A stretch of 64,000 nt of DNA from Nocardiopsis quinghaiensis (GCF_008638365.1 NZ_VWVU01000007.1:62001-126000), one strand, 5' to 3'. Counted from the first letter of the stretch, positions 19,081 to 28,212 are shown. Notes: generated from the letters alone by a model not told the origin. Numbers and translations are program-made.

Positions 19081-19421
19081 GCCATGTGACCACCCACGTG
19101 CTCGACGCCGCCCTGGGGCGTCCCGCCCGCGACGTCCCCGTGCGGCTGGAGGCCGCGGCCGACGGCGACCGCGGGTCCTGGAGGACCATCGCCGAGGCGC
19201 GCACCAACGACGACGGACGCGTGCCCGACCTGGGGCCCGACCGGCTCGCCGCGGGGTTCTACCGGGTCGTCCTCGACACCGCCGCCTACTTCGACGCGAC
19301 CGGCCAGCGCGGGTTCTACCCCGAGGTCGCCATCGTGTTCGACCTCGCCGACGAGGACGCGCACTACCACGTCCCGTTGCTGCTGAGCCCGTTCGCGTAC
19401 TCGACCTACCGGGGCTCCTAG
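19077..19421 (+). CDS. hiuH: 5-hydroxyisourate hydrolase (transthyretin-like)
   Basis: 114 aa, the family's normal size. It hydrolyses 5-hydroxyisourate, the product of uricase. The N terminus SHVTTHVLDAALGRPA holds the active-site His, an Arg-containing strand follows, and it ends in the diagnostic YRGS. It overlaps uraD by 4 bp, so the two are translationally coupled, and lies before uricase; reaction order is uricase, HiuH, UraD. Confidence 0.95.
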   Translation: MSHVTTHVLDAALGRPARDVPVRLEAAADGDRGSWRTIAEARTNDDGRVPDLGPDRLAAGFYRVVLDTAAYFDATGQRGFYPEVAIVFDLADEDAHYHVPLLLSPFAYSTYRGS

Positions 19422-19632
19422 CCACGACCGGCACGGACCACGACCGGCACGGACCCGGCCCGACCGAGGGGAGCGGCTGACAGGAGAGGTTTTCCAGCCA
19501 AGGTGCGACACCTGAATCTTCGAGTGCGTGACAGGTCCTTCCGCATGACCACAGCGGTCCTCCCTCGTACGCACGGCGCGCATGCGCGCACGATGACGAC
19601 TTCACGTATCCACACGGACGGAGTTCACCCTG

Positions 19633-20529
19633 ATGGGCATCCGACTCGGAGACAACCAGTACGGCAAGGCCGAGGTCCGCCTCGTCCACGTCAACCGCGA
19701 CACCGACGTCCACCGGATCAAGGACGTCAACGTCACCTCCCAGCTGCGCGGGGAGCTGGAGTCGGTCCACACCGCCGGCGACAACAGCACGTGCCTGCCG
19801 ACCGACACCCAGAAGAACACCGTCTACGCCAAGGCCCGCGAGTGGGGCGGCGTCGGCGCCATCGAGGAGTTCGCCCTGCGCCTGGCCCGGCACTTCGTGG
19901 ACGAGCACTCCTACGTGCACGGGGCCCGGCAGGAGGTCCACGAGTACTCCTGGGACCGGATCGAGACCGCCGACGGCCCGCACGACCACGCGTTCTCCCG
20001 GCGGGGCGCCGAGACCCGCACCACGGTCGTCAACAAGGACGGCGCGCGGGAGTGGGTGGTCTCCGGCTTCGAGGGCCTGTCCGTGCTCAAGTCCACCGGC
20101 TCGGAGTTCCACGGCTACCCGAAGACCAAGTACACGACGCTGCCGGAGACGACCGACCGCATCCTGGCCACCGACGTCACCGCCCGCTGGCGCTACGTCG
20201 GCGTGGACCACGACTTCGACGGTGCCTACGCCTCCATCCGCGCCCTGTGCCTGGAGGCCTTCGCCCGGACGCACAGCCTGGCCCTGCAGCAGTCCCTCTA
20301 CGAGATGGGCAGGGCCGTCCTGGAGGCCCGTCCCGAGGTCGCCGAGATCCGCTTCTCCATGCCGAACAACCACCACTTCCTGGTGGACCTGGCCCCCTTC
20401 GGCCTGGACAACCCGAACGAGGTCTTCTTCGCCGCCGACCGGCCCTACGGCAAGATCGAGGCCACCGTCGAGCGCGACGACGCACCCGGTGCCGGGGACG
20501 CCTGGAAGGCCGTACCGGGCTTCGTGTAG
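19633..20529 (+). CDS. Urate oxidase (uricase)
   Basis: 298 aa cofactor-free oxidase turning urate into 5-hydroxyisourate. Two T-fold halves are visible. The first holds GDNSTCLPTDTQKNTVYAKA with the catalytic Thr and the N-terminal active-site Lys (NQYGKAEVR). The second holds the FSMPNNHHFLVDLAPFGLDNPNEVFFA signature. There is no signal peptide. The 211-bp gap after hiuH may contain its own promoter; GGACGGAG lies just before the ATG. A 10-bp hairpin (20537-20567) follows the stop. Confidence 0.95.
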   Translation: MGIRLGDNQYGKAEVRLVHVNRDTDVHRIKDVNVTSQLRGELESVHTAGDNSTCLPTDTQKNTVYAKAREWGGVGAIEEFALRLARHFVDEHSYVHGARQEVHEYSWDRIETADGPHDHAFSRRGAETRTTVVNKDGAREWVVSGFEGLSVLKSTGSEFHGYPKTKYTTLPETTDRILATDVTARWRYVGVDHDFDGAYASIRALCLEAFARTHSLALQQSLYEMGRAVLEARPEVAEIRFSMPNNHHFLVDLAPFGLDNPNEVFFAADRPYGKIEATVERDDAPGAGDAWKAVPGFV

Positions 20530-20536
20530 CCCCTCC

Positions 20537-20567
20537 CCGGGGCCCGTCGCGCGTGACCGGGCCCCGG
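20537..20567 (+). terminator. Hairpin after uricase
   Basis: Perfect arms CCGGGGCCCG (20537-20546) and CGGGCCCCGG (20558-20567), 7 bp after the stop. Confidence 0.65.
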
Positions 20568-20751
20568 CACCCCTCTCCCCGTGACCGGAAGGTCCTCCCC
20601 CGGTCCCCGGCCCGCTCACCGCGGCGGGCTCCCCCGGCCTCGGCGTGCCCGGATCCCGGGCCGCCCGGCCGGTGCGACACCACCGGGCCGCGTGCCCGAG
20701 ATCCCGGCCCCCTCCCGGGTGGCCGCCGAGCGCAAAGGCTGGAAACTGGCC

Positions 20752-22263
20752 ATGTCGAACAGTCCGCCCACGAAGGACCCGGCCACAACGAACGCCTCGT
20801 CCCCCGCCCGCCCCGAGGACGAGAGGCTGCCCCTGCGCCTGCTGCTCGTCTACGGGCTCCAGCACATCCTGACCATGTACGCCGGCGCGGTGGCGCCCGC
20901 CCTCGTCATCGGCGCCTCCGCCGGACTCGCGAACGACCCCGCGGCCATGGGCATCCTGGTCAGCGGTGCGCTCCTGGCGGCGGGCTTCGCCACACTCCTG
21001 CAGACCGTGGGCCACCGGCGCGTCGGCGCCCAGATGCCGATCGTGGTGGCCTGCTCCTTCGTCCCCGTCAGCGCCATCACCGCGCTCGCCGCCGGTCAGA
21101 ACGGCGAGAACCTGCCCGTCGCCTTCGGCGCCTCCCTCGCCGCCGGGCTCTTCGCCCTGGTGCTGACGCCGTTCTTCGGGCAGCTCGTCCGCTTCTTCCC
21201 CCCGATCGTCACGGGCACCATCATCACCGTCATCGGCATCAGCCTGATGCCGGTGGCCGCCCGGTGGATCATGGACGGCGCCACCCGCACCCTGGATGAC
21301 GGCTCCTCCGTCCCGGCCGCACCGCCGGCCGGCCTGGCCCTGGCGGGGCTGACCCTGACGGTCATCCTGGTCGGCTCCCGGGTCCTCCCCGGTATCTGGG
21401 GACGGCTGTCCATCCTGCTGGGCCTGCTCGTGGGCACCCTGGCCGCCCTCCCCGCGGGCATGGCCGACTTCAGCCGGATCGGCGAGGCCGACACCGTGTT
21501 CGACCCGACCTCGCTGTTCTACTTCGGCGCGCCCCGGTTCGAGGCCGCGGCGATCATCACCATGTGCGTCATCATGCTCGTGGTCCTGACCGAGGGCGCC
21601 TCGCACATCATCGCGGTCGGCGAGATCACCGGTTCCAAGGTGGACGCCAAGCGCATCTCCGCGGGCCTGCGCGCCGACGTGAGCGGCTCCCTCATCGGGC
21701 CGGTCTTCAGCGCCACCCCCACCAGCTCGTTCGCGCAGAACATCGGTCTGCTGGCCCTGACCAAGGTGCGCAGCAGGTACGTGGTCGCCACCGGGGCGGG
21801 CATCCTCATCGCCCTCGGGCTGTTCCCGGTGCTCGGCGGCGTCATGGCCGCCATCCCCGCCCCCGTGCTCGGCGGGGCGGGCCTGGTCCTGTTCGGCAGC
21901 GTGGCCGCCAGCGGCATCAAGACCCTGGCCAAGGTGGACTTCACCCACAACCTCAACCTGGTGCTGGTGTCGGCCTCCATCGGCGTGGCGATCATCCCGC
22001 TGGCCTACCCGACCTTCTACGCCCACCTGCCCGAGTCGGTCGAGCTGGTCGCGCACTCGGGCATCATCGGGGCGGCCGTCACCGCGATCGTGCTGAACGT
22101 GTGCTTCAACGTGGTCGGCCGTGCTCGGGACGCCGCCTCCCCGAGCACGATCGACACCGAGGAGATCGGCAGCGCCGGTCCCGGCGAGGCCAAGTACACC
22201 GACCAGGCGGGAGCGGCCTACCTGCGCGACGGCTCCGAGAGCCTGGGGGACCCCCGTTCCTGA
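20752..22263 (+). CDS. NCS2-family purine (urate/xanthine) permease
   Basis: 503 aa from the ATG at 20752; the longer open frame upstream is GC-rich intergenic DNA. About 12-14 hydrophobic segments begin at VYGLQHILTMYAGAVAPALVIG. The NCS2 signature AQNIGLLALTKVRSRYVV and the EGASHIIAVGEITG stretch support a nucleobase:cation symporter. Its position after uricase suggests import of urate or xanthine, but uracil specificity cannot be excluded from sequence. The C terminus is a short polar cytoplasmic tail. Confidence 0.88.
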   Translation: MSNSPPTKDPATTNASSPARPEDERLPLRLLLVYGLQHILTMYAGAVAPALVIGASAGLANDPAAMGILVSGALLAAGFATLLQTVGHRRVGAQMPIVVACSFVPVSAITALAAGQNGENLPVAFGASLAAGLFALVLTPFFGQLVRFFPPIVTGTIITVIGISLMPVAARWIMDGATRTLDDGSSVPAAPPAGLALAGLTLTVILVGSRVLPGIWGRLSILLGLLVGTLAALPAGMADFSRIGEADTVFDPTSLFYFGAPRFEAAAIITMCVIMLVVLTEGASHIIAVGEITGSKVDAKRISAGLRADVSGSLIGPVFSATPTSSFAQNIGLLALTKVRSRYVVATGAGILIALGLFPVLGGVMAAIPAPVLGGAGLVLFGSVAASGIKTLAKVDFTHNLNLVLVSASIGVAIIPLAYPTFYAHLPESVELVAHSGIIGAAVTAIVLNVCFNVVGRARDAASPSTIDTEEIGSAGPGEAKYTDQAGAAYLRDGSESLGDPRS

Positions 22264-22381
22264 CTCCCCGGTGCGGGGCGGGCGGAGCTCACGCGTGCGC
22301 GCGCCCCGCACCGGTGGGACCGGGCACGCCGGTTCCCCCGACACGGACAGCACGAACACCGGCGGCACGAACACCGGTGTT

Positions 22382-22402
22382 CCGTTCAGAAGAGCTGAAT
22401 GG
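22382..22402. promoter_or_regulatory. LysR-type box upstream of the lysR gene
   Basis: CCGTTCAG-N5-CTGAATGG, a near-perfect inverted repeat containing the LysR-family T-N11-A pattern, ends 14 bp before the GTG start. The same half-sites with the same 5-bp gap recur at 23328-23344, before allantoicase. Confidence 0.6.
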
Positions 22403-22415
22403 TATCCCTGGGAAC

Positions 22416-23342
22416 GTGACCGACTGGGACCTGCGCAAGCTACGCGTCCTCCGCGCCCTGGAGGAGTTCGGAACCGTCAGGGCCACGGCGGATGCCCTGA
22501 GCATGACCCCCTCCGCCGTGTCCCAGCAGCTCTCCTCCCTCTCCCAGCAGGTGGGGGTCGCGCTGCTGGAGGCGCACGGACGGAGGGTCCGCCTCACCGA
22601 GGCGGCGCACGCCCTGCTCCGGCACACCGACATCGTGCTCGCCCAACTGGAACGGGCCGAGGCCGAACTGGACGGCTTCGCCCGGGGCGAGGCCGGGCGC
22701 GTACGCGTCGGCGCCTTCGCCACGGCCATCCCCAGCCTCGTGGTACCCGCGCTGGACACGCTCCGGCGCGAGTACCCCGGCCTCACCACGAAGGTGCACC
22801 AGGCCGAGGCCGCCGAGGTCTACGACCTGCTCTCGGCGGGGGAGGTCGACGTCGGACTGTCGCTGGCCGCCCAGGCCCCCCACGGCCACGACGGCCGCTA
22901 CGACCGGCGCGAGCTGCTCACCGACCCCCTGGACGCGGCCCTGCCCGTCCACCACCGCCTGGCCTCCGCCCGGGCCCTGCGCCTGCGCGACCTCGCCGAG
23001 GAGCCCTGGATCTACGGGGCGGCGGGCCCCTGGCGCGACATCACCGTCGCCGCCTGCGCCCAGGCCGGCTTCGTGCCCGAACAGGCACACGTGGCCTCCG
23101 ACTGGAGGGCCATCCTCGACATGGTCGCGGCGGGCATGGGCGTCGCGCTGGTCCCCCGCCTGGCCGCCGCGGACGACACCCCCGGCGTCAGCCTGCGGGT
23201 CCTGCGCTCCGACCAGCCGCGCCGCCACGTGGTCTGCGCGGTGCGCTCCGGCTCGGGCGGGCGGCCGCAGACCGCCGTGGTGCTGCGCGCCCTGGCGGAC
23301 ACCGCGGCTGGACTGGGCGGCACTATTGTTCAGTCCAACTGA
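22416..23342 (+). CDS. LysR-family transcriptional regulator
   Basis: 308 aa. An N-terminal winged helix-turn-helix (LRKLRVLRALEEFGTVRATADALSMTPSAVSQQLSSLSQQVGVALLE) is followed by a two-lobed effector domain (about 90-300). The GTG at 22416 gives the normal LysR N terminus; the open frame extends upstream only as a shadow of the permease gene. Matching GTTCAG-N5-CTGAA(T/C) boxes lie upstream of this gene and across its stop codon, before allantoicase, suggesting autoregulation and control of allantoicase. The effector, perhaps a ureide, is inference. Confidence 0.9.
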   Translation: MTDWDLRKLRVLRALEEFGTVRATADALSMTPSAVSQQLSSLSQQVGVALLEAHGRRVRLTEAAHALLRHTDIVLAQLERAEAELDGFARGEAGRVRVGAFATAIPSLVVPALDTLRREYPGLTTKVHQAEAAEVYDLLSAGEVDVGLSLAAQAPHGHDGRYDRRELLTDPLDAALPVHHRLASARALRLRDLAEEPWIYGAAGPWRDITVAACAQAGFVPEQAHVASDWRAILDMVAAGMGVALVPRLAAADDTPGVSLRVLRSDQPRRHVVCAVRSGSGGRPQTAVVLRALADTAAGLGGTIVQSN

Positions 23343-23344
23343 AC
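23328..23344. promoter_or_regulatory. LysR-type box upstream of allantoicase
   Basis: GTTCAGTCCAACTGAAC, perfect 7-bp arms around CCA, with a T-N11-A core; it spans the lysR stop codon and lies 85 bp before the allantoicase start. It matches the box at 22382-22402. Confidence 0.65.
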
Positions 23345-23429
23345 AGAGTGATCGGAAACTTTCACTGGACGTAACCATTTCACCTTGAGACTCTAGAAAT
23401 ATCCGATAAGTCCACATTTCTGGAGAAAC

Positions 23430-24557
23430 ATGAGCGGGGCCCAGCCCACCGATCCGCGCGCCTACAACGCCCAGCCGTACTCGGGCGGTGACCCCTACGC
23501 CGACTACCGCCGCACCGACCTCGACTTCTCGGCCCGGGTCGACCTGGCCGACCGCCGCCTGGGCGCCGGTGTCGTCGCCGCCAACGACGAGTTCTTCGCC
23601 CACCGCGAGAACCTGCTGCGGACCGAACCGGCCGTGTTCGACCCACACGCCTTCGGGCACAAGGGCAAGGTCATGGACGGCTGGGAGACCCGCAGGCGCC
23701 GGGGCGTGAGCGCGGACCAACCGCACCCCACCGCCGAGGACCACGACTGGGCCCTGGTCCGCCTCGGCCTTCCCGGCCTGGTCAGGGGCCTGGTCGTGGA
23801 CACCGCGCACTTCCGCGGCAACCACCCCCGCGAGGTCAGCGTGGAGGCCGCCCACCTGGCGGGCACCCCCACCACCGACGAACTGCTCGACGCGGAGTGG
23901 ACCGAGATCGTCCCCCGCACCCACGTGTACGGACATGCCGCCAACGGCTTCACGGTGAGGGCCGGGCGCCGGTGGACCCACCTGCGCCTCAAGCAGTTCC
24001 CCGACGGCGGCGTCGCGCGCCTGCGCGTGTACGGCGACCCCGTTCCCGACCCCGACTGGCTGACCGCCCTCGGCGGCTTCGACGTGGCCGCCCTGGTCAA
24101 CGGCGGTACGGTCGAGGACGCCTCCGACCGCTTCTACTCGCCGCCGGTCAACATCATCTCCCCCGGACGCTCCCACAAGATGGACGACGGCTGGGAGAAC
24201 CGCCGCCGCCGCGACACCGGCCACGACTGGGTGCGCTTCCGCCTCACCGCCCAGGCCTCGGTCCGCGCCCTGGAACTGGACACCTCCTACTACAAGGGCA
24301 ACGCCGCGGGCTGGGTGACCGTCCTCGGCCGGGACGCCCACTCCAGCGCCCCGGAGGAGTGGTTCGAGATCGTGGGCCGCACCCGCCTGGAGCCCGACAG
24401 CGCACACCGCTTCGTCCTGGGCTCACCGGTCACCGCCACCCACGTGCGCACCGACGTCTTCCCCGACGGCGGCATCGCTCGCCTGAACGTCTTCGGCTCG
24501 CTGACCGGGACCGGCACCGCCGACCTCCGGCACCGCTGGGACTCCCTCTGCGGCTGA
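23430..24557 (+). CDS. alc: Allantoicase
   Basis: 375 aa. It hydrolyses allantoate to ureidoglycolate and urea. Two homologous jelly-roll repeats are clear: FGHKGKVMDGWETRRRR...HDWALVRL (first half) and SHKMDDGWENRRRRDTGHDWVRFRL (second half), each followed by an FPDGG(V/I)ARL strand. ATG start after CTGGAGA. A LysR-type palindrome precedes it. The gene runs convergently toward allantoinase, which makes its substrate. No ureidoglycolate lyase gene is seen in the window. Confidence 0.95.
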   Translation: MSGAQPTDPRAYNAQPYSGGDPYADYRRTDLDFSARVDLADRRLGAGVVAANDEFFAHRENLLRTEPAVFDPHAFGHKGKVMDGWETRRRRGVSADQPHPTAEDHDWALVRLGLPGLVRGLVVDTAHFRGNHPREVSVEAAHLAGTPTTDELLDAEWTEIVPRTHVYGHAANGFTVRAGRRWTHLRLKQFPDGGVARLRVYGDPVPDPDWLTALGGFDVAALVNGGTVEDASDRFYSPPVNIISPGRSHKMDDGWENRRRRDTGHDWVRFRLTAQASVRALELDTSYYKGNAAGWVTVLGRDAHSSAPEEWFEIVGRTRLEPDSAHRFVLGSPVTATHVRTDVFPDGGIARLNVFGSLTGTGTADLRHRWDSLCG

Positions 24558-24624
24558 AGCACGGGTGCCGCGGCGGAGCTTCCGGGCGGTCCCTCGTCGC
24601 GGCACCGGAGGCCTCCCCCACGCG

Positions 24625-24662
24625 CCGGGGGCGGGCGGCGCGTTCGCGCCGCCCGCCCCCGG
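24625..24662. terminator. Bidirectional terminator between alc and allB
   Basis: Perfect 16-bp GC arms (24625-24640 and 24647-24662) with a CGTTCG loop, between convergent genes. Confidence 0.85.
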
Positions 24663-24684
24663 TCGCGGTCTCCGCGCCCGGGAC

Positions 24685-26034
24685 CTACTCCCGTACGAGC
24701 ATCCGCCCGGCCGTGTCGTCCGGGCCGACGTCCTCGCCGCGCAGAACGGTGCGGCGCACGCGTCCGAACAGTCGCGCACCGTCGTAGGGGCTCACCGGGT
24801 GGCGGTGCCGGAGCTCGCGCACGTCGACCCGGAAGGACTCCTCCGGGGCGACCACAGCGAAGTCGGCGTCGTGGCCGGGAGTGAGGCCCCCCTTGCCGCG
24901 CAGGCCGGCCACCCGCGCGGGACCGGCGGCCATCCACCGCACCACGTCCTCCAGCGACATGCCCCGGGCCCGCGCCTCGGTCCACACCGCGGAGAAGCCG
25001 ACCTGGAGTCCGGACACCCCGCCCCACGCGGTGCCGAAGTCACCGGTGTCCGGGTCCTTGAGCTCGGGGGTGCTCGGCGAGTGGTCGCTGACCACGCAGT
25101 CGATCAGCCCGTCCGCGAGCGCCCGCCACAGCAGATCGCGGTTGGCGGAGTCGCGGATGGGCGGGCAGCACTTGTACTGGGTGGCCCCGGCGGGCACCCC
25201 CTCGGCCTCCAGGGTGAGGTAGTGCGGGCAGGTCTCCACGGTCAGCGCCACGCCGTCCGCCTTGGCCTGGGCGATCAGCGGCAGCGCGGAGGCGCTGGAC
25301 AGGTGCAGCACGTGCACCCGGGTCCCCGTGGCCTTGGCCGCCTCGATCACCCGGGCGATCGCCGCGTTCTCGGCGGTGTCGGGCCGTGAGGCCAGGAAGG
25401 CGGCGTAGTCGCGCCCGGCGGCGGACGGCGCGCCCTCCAGGACGGCGGGGTCCTCGGCGTGCACGATGAGGCGGCCGCCGAACTCCCCGATCGCCCCGGC
25501 CGCCGAGAGCAGCTCCTCCGGAGACAGGTGGCCGAACTCCTCCACCCCGGACGGGGACAGGAACGCCTTGAACCCGTACACCCCCTCCTGCCAGAGCGCG
25601 GCGAGCTCCTTGGTGGCACCGGGACGGCTGTTCTCGGGTACGGCACCGCCCCAGAAACCCACGTCCACGGCGAGCTTTCCCTCGGCGGCGGCGCGCTTGG
25701 CCTCCAGCCCGCCGACGGTGGTGGTCGGCGGCACGCTGTTGAGCGGCATGTCCAACAGCGTGGTGATCCCGCCCAGGGCGGCGGCGCGGGTGGCGGAGGC
25801 GAAGCCCTCCCACCGGGTGCGGCCCGGCTCGTTGACGTGCACGTGGGTGTCGACCAGCCCCGGCAGCAGCACCTCGTCGTCGGCCAGGACGATCTCACGG
25901 CGGGCGATGAGGGCGGCGTCATCCCCGGACAGGACACTGACGACACGCCCGTCGAGCACCCCGACGGTGACGGACCGCTCCCCCTCCGGGGTGAGGGCGC
26001 GGCGGGCGCGGACGGCGAGATCGTGTTGGGTCAT
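24685..26034 (-). CDS. allB: Allantoinase
   Basis: 449 aa amidohydrolase opening the allantoin ring to allantoate. Metal ligands are in GLVDTHVHVNEPGRTRWEG, the carboxylated lysine is in GFKAFLS, then HAEDP, HLSSA and the catalytic Asp in VVSDHSPS. The ATG at 26034 gives MTQHDLAVRARRAL; the ribosome site is weak. A hairpin module resembling tnpB-element ends lies 12-45 bp upstream, so this gene's leader may have been remodelled by an insertion. Confidence 0.95.
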   Translation of the reverse strand: MTQHDLAVRARRALTPEGERSVTVGVLDGRVVSVLSGDDAALIARREIVLADDEVLLPGLVDTHVHVNEPGRTRWEGFASATRAAALGGITTLLDMPLNSVPPTTTVGGLEAKRAAAEGKLAVDVGFWGGAVPENSRPGATKELAALWQEGVYGFKAFLSPSGVEEFGHLSPEELLSAAGAIGEFGGRLIVHAEDPAVLEGAPSAAGRDYAAFLASRPDTAENAAIARVIEAAKATGTRVHVLHLSSASALPLIAQAKADGVALTVETCPHYLTLEAEGVPAGATQYKCCPPIRDSANRDLLWRALADGLIDCVVSDHSPSTPELKDPDTGDFGTAWGGVSGLQVGFSAVWTEARARGMSLEDVVRWMAAGPARVAGLRGKGGLTPGHDADFAVVAPEESFRVDVRELRHRHPVSPYDGARLFGRVRRTVLRGEDVGPDDTAGRMLVRE

Positions 26035-26700
26035 CTGGTGTGGGGCGGATACTCCCGTCCTCAGGCGGGAGGGAAAGCCCCTGCCTCCTTCTGCGTGGTG
26101 TAGCCGTAACCGTCCGCCCGCTGGAGCGGGCGCGGGTTCTTCCATGAGGTCCTGACCGGGCCATGCGGGGTTTGCGGAGTGTGGCCGCCAGTGCTGCGCA
26201 CCGCCACCAGTCCGGCACGCGTGCGGGCACAGGCACCGCGCCCGGCGCACCCGACGACCAGGACCGTGGCGGCGGTCGTGGCGGTGGTCCTGACGGTCTC
26301 GGCCCTGCTGGCGGCCGGCGCGTCGGGGGTGTGGGACCCGGGCGGGTGGTCGCGGACGCGGTTCCACCTGGTGCGCCCGCCCGAGGCCACATGGGTGGGC
26401 AGGTGCCCGTCCGGGGTGGCGCCACCGGCGGCAGGTGCACCGCCGGTGGTCTCCCCCCGCACATGTTCCACACCGGGTGTCACGCGCACGCGGCCTCCTC
26501 GCCCCGTTCCGTCCCTGTTCCCCGGGGTGTCCGCTGACGCGGATTCCAGGGCAGGCCGCTGAGGGAGCACGGCCTGGCGGGTCCTCGGTCCTGTGCGAAA
26601 CGTAGCCAACGGGTCACCTCTCTGGTGTCGGCTCGTGCTGGCAACGGCAGGCCACCGGCCGCGTGGGCCGAAACCCTCCTCCACCAGGAAGAGGAACCCG
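26035..26700. other. 666-bp gap: IS605-type end remnant, no confident gene
   Basis: 26047-26079 (plus strand) is a GGATAC - 6-bp stem with TCCTCAGG loop - GGAAAGCC module like the tnpB-element right end. The leftward reading of 26061-26160 (SWKNPRPLQ..., ending QKEAGAFPPA) looks like leftover transposon-end coding. A rightward frame 26179-26562 encodes one hydrophobic helix (VAAVVAVVLTVSALLAAGA) in otherwise Pro/Arg-rich sequence, with no ribosome site; I do not call it a gene. Confidence 0.5.
26047..26079 (+). repeat. IS605/tnpB-type end module, solitary copy
   Basis: GGATAC, then stem CTCCCG/CGGGAG, then GGAAAGCC. It shares its order and hairpin with the module ending the tnpB element (52745-52776, opposite strand) and with the three units at 6.25-6.47 kb. 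No tnpB reading frame adjoins it. Confidence 0.55.
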
Positions 26701-28008
26701 TCACCGGTCCTCCTGCCCGACACGTCGGCTGGCCAGGGCGGCGAGCGTGCCGGTGTCGGTTCCGGCGGCCTCCGCCACCTCGGCCTCGTCCAGCGCCCCG
26801 CAGCGTATCCCGCTCACCAGGACCGAGGCCAGGGCCTGGGCCGTGGCGGGCTCGTCCAGCACTCCCCCGGAGACGGCGCCGAGGTAGGAGCGCAGGCGCG
26901 CCGCCGCGGGCTCGAAGGCCTCCCGGTAGAAGACGTAGGTGGCCAGGTAGCGGGTGGGCAGCTGGTGCGGGTGCAAGTCCCAGCCCTGGTAGAAGCCGCG
27001 TTCCAGGGAACGGCGGACCAGGGAGGCGTGCAGCCGCCAGGCGGCGTGCACGTCCCCGGTCCCGCCGACGGGCAGCACGTTGGTGGAGCCGTCGGAGAGC
27101 CACACCCCGGTTCCCGCGGCGGCCACCTGCATCACGGCCTTGGCGTGGTCGGCGACCGGGTGGGCCATGCTCTGGTAGGCGGCGGTGATCCCGCAGGCGG
27201 CGCTGTAGTCGTAGGTGCCGTAGTGCAGGGCGCTGACCCGGCCCTGCCCGGCGCGGATCATGCGGGCGACGGCGACCGTACCGTCGGGCAGCAGGATCGA
27301 CTGCGGGGTCTCGATCTGCAGCTCGAACCGCAGCCGTCCCCCGGGCAGGTCCAGACGCCGTTCCAGCTCCTCGGCGAGCCAGGCCATCGCCTCGACCTGC
27401 TCCACGGAGGTGATCTTGGGCAGGGTGAGCGCCAGCCCGTCCGGCAGGGCTCCGAGCTCCTCCAGGAGGGTGTGCAGGAACAGGGCGAGGCTGCGGGTGC
27501 CGCGCGCGCGTCCGGCGGCCTCCATGCCCTTCATCCGGACACCGAAGACGGTCGGTGCCTGTCCGGCTCCGAGGTCGGAGCACAGGGCCCGGGCCGCCGC
27601 GACCACGTCGCGGTCCTCCCGCGCGTCGCCCCGGTCGCCGTAGCCGTCCTCCAGGTCCACGCGCAGGTCCTCGATCGGCTCGCGGCCGAGTTTGTCGCGC
27701 AGGCGGGGCAGGACCCCGGCGACGGCGGCCTCCTCCACGCCGGTGGCGGCGGACAGGGCCGCGGCGTCGGGCGCGTGTTCGTCCAGACAGGACAGGGCGG
27801 CGCTTCCCCACTCCCGGGCCAGGCCGGTCCGGACCCGGTCCGCGGGCACGTAGACCGTGTGCACGGGCTGCCGGCCCCCGGAGGCCCCCGGATAGTCGAG
27901 GGCGAGCCGGGCGTCGGCGTCGGCCAGGCGCGCGTCCAACCCGGCGGCGAGTACGTCCAGGCCCCACTCGGCACCCATGCGCGGGCTCTCGGGCCGGTCC
28001 TCTTCCAC
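26701..28008 (-). CDS. DUF6986-type aldolase/citrate-lyase-like protein
   Basis: 435 aa from the GTG at 28008, which follows AAGGAC by six bases. The fold looks like the HpcH/HpaI-CitE TIM barrel: DLRVDLEDGYGDRG, LTLPKITSVEQVEAMAWL, FELQIETPQSILLPDGTVAVARMI with the metal-binding Glu, then HYGTYDYSAACGI. It is cytoplasmic. It is divergent from the AllR-type regulator with an AllR-type box between them. An aldol-type reaction on glyoxylate or a related C2 acid is a reasonable guess; no activity is established to my knowledge. Confidence 0.75.
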   Translation of the reverse strand: MEEDRPESPRMGAEWGLDVLAAGLDARLADADARLALDYPGASGGRQPVHTVYVPADRVRTGLAREWGSAALSCLDEHAPDAAALSAATGVEEAAVAGVLPRLRDKLGREPIEDLRVDLEDGYGDRGDAREDRDVVAAARALCSDLGAGQAPTVFGVRMKGMEAAGRARGTRSLALFLHTLLEELGALPDGLALTLPKITSVEQVEAMAWLAEELERRLDLPGGRLRFELQIETPQSILLPDGTVAVARMIRAGQGRVSALHYGTYDYSAACGITAAYQSMAHPVADHAKAVMQVAAAGTGVWLSDGSTNVLPVGGTGDVHAAWRLHASLVRRSLERGFYQGWDLHPHQLPTRYLATYVFYREAFEPAAARLRSYLGAVSGGVLDEPATAQALASVLVSGIRCGALDEAEVAEAAGTDTGTLAALASRRVGQEDR

Positions 28009-28051
28009 GTGTGCGTCCTTCCCCAGTATTTTCCCTATCGCGGATACTAAC

Positions 28052-28066
28052 TTCTGCAATTCGGAA
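28052..28066. promoter_or_regulatory. AllR-type box between DUF6986 gene and allR
   Basis: TTCTGCAATTCGGAA, one of four related 15-bp palindromes in the window. The 204-bp divergent region is otherwise AT-richer than its surroundings, as expected for promoters. Confidence 0.6.
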
Positions 28067-28212
28067 TAACAAGAAGCACAGGAGTGTCCAGGAAGCAGAG
28101 GGAAGCTTCCCGGACGAGCGGACCGCCGCCGCCCCACGTGCTATAGAAGAAGTGATGCCGGGAACCGCCCTCGCATCCACGAAGGCAGGAACCCGAACCC
28201 GAGGCCCTCAGC

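Noticed and set aside
18814..22374. 1186-codon leftward open frame
   Set aside because: It lies antisense to uraD, hiuH, uricase and the permease; its Gly/Asp/His/Val-rich composition is the usual antisense shadow of high-GC genes and no domain is seen.
26179..26562. Rightward 127-codon frame with one hydrophobic helix
   Set aside because: No ribosome site, Arg/Pro-rich flanks and overlap with antisense frames; the helix may be chance.
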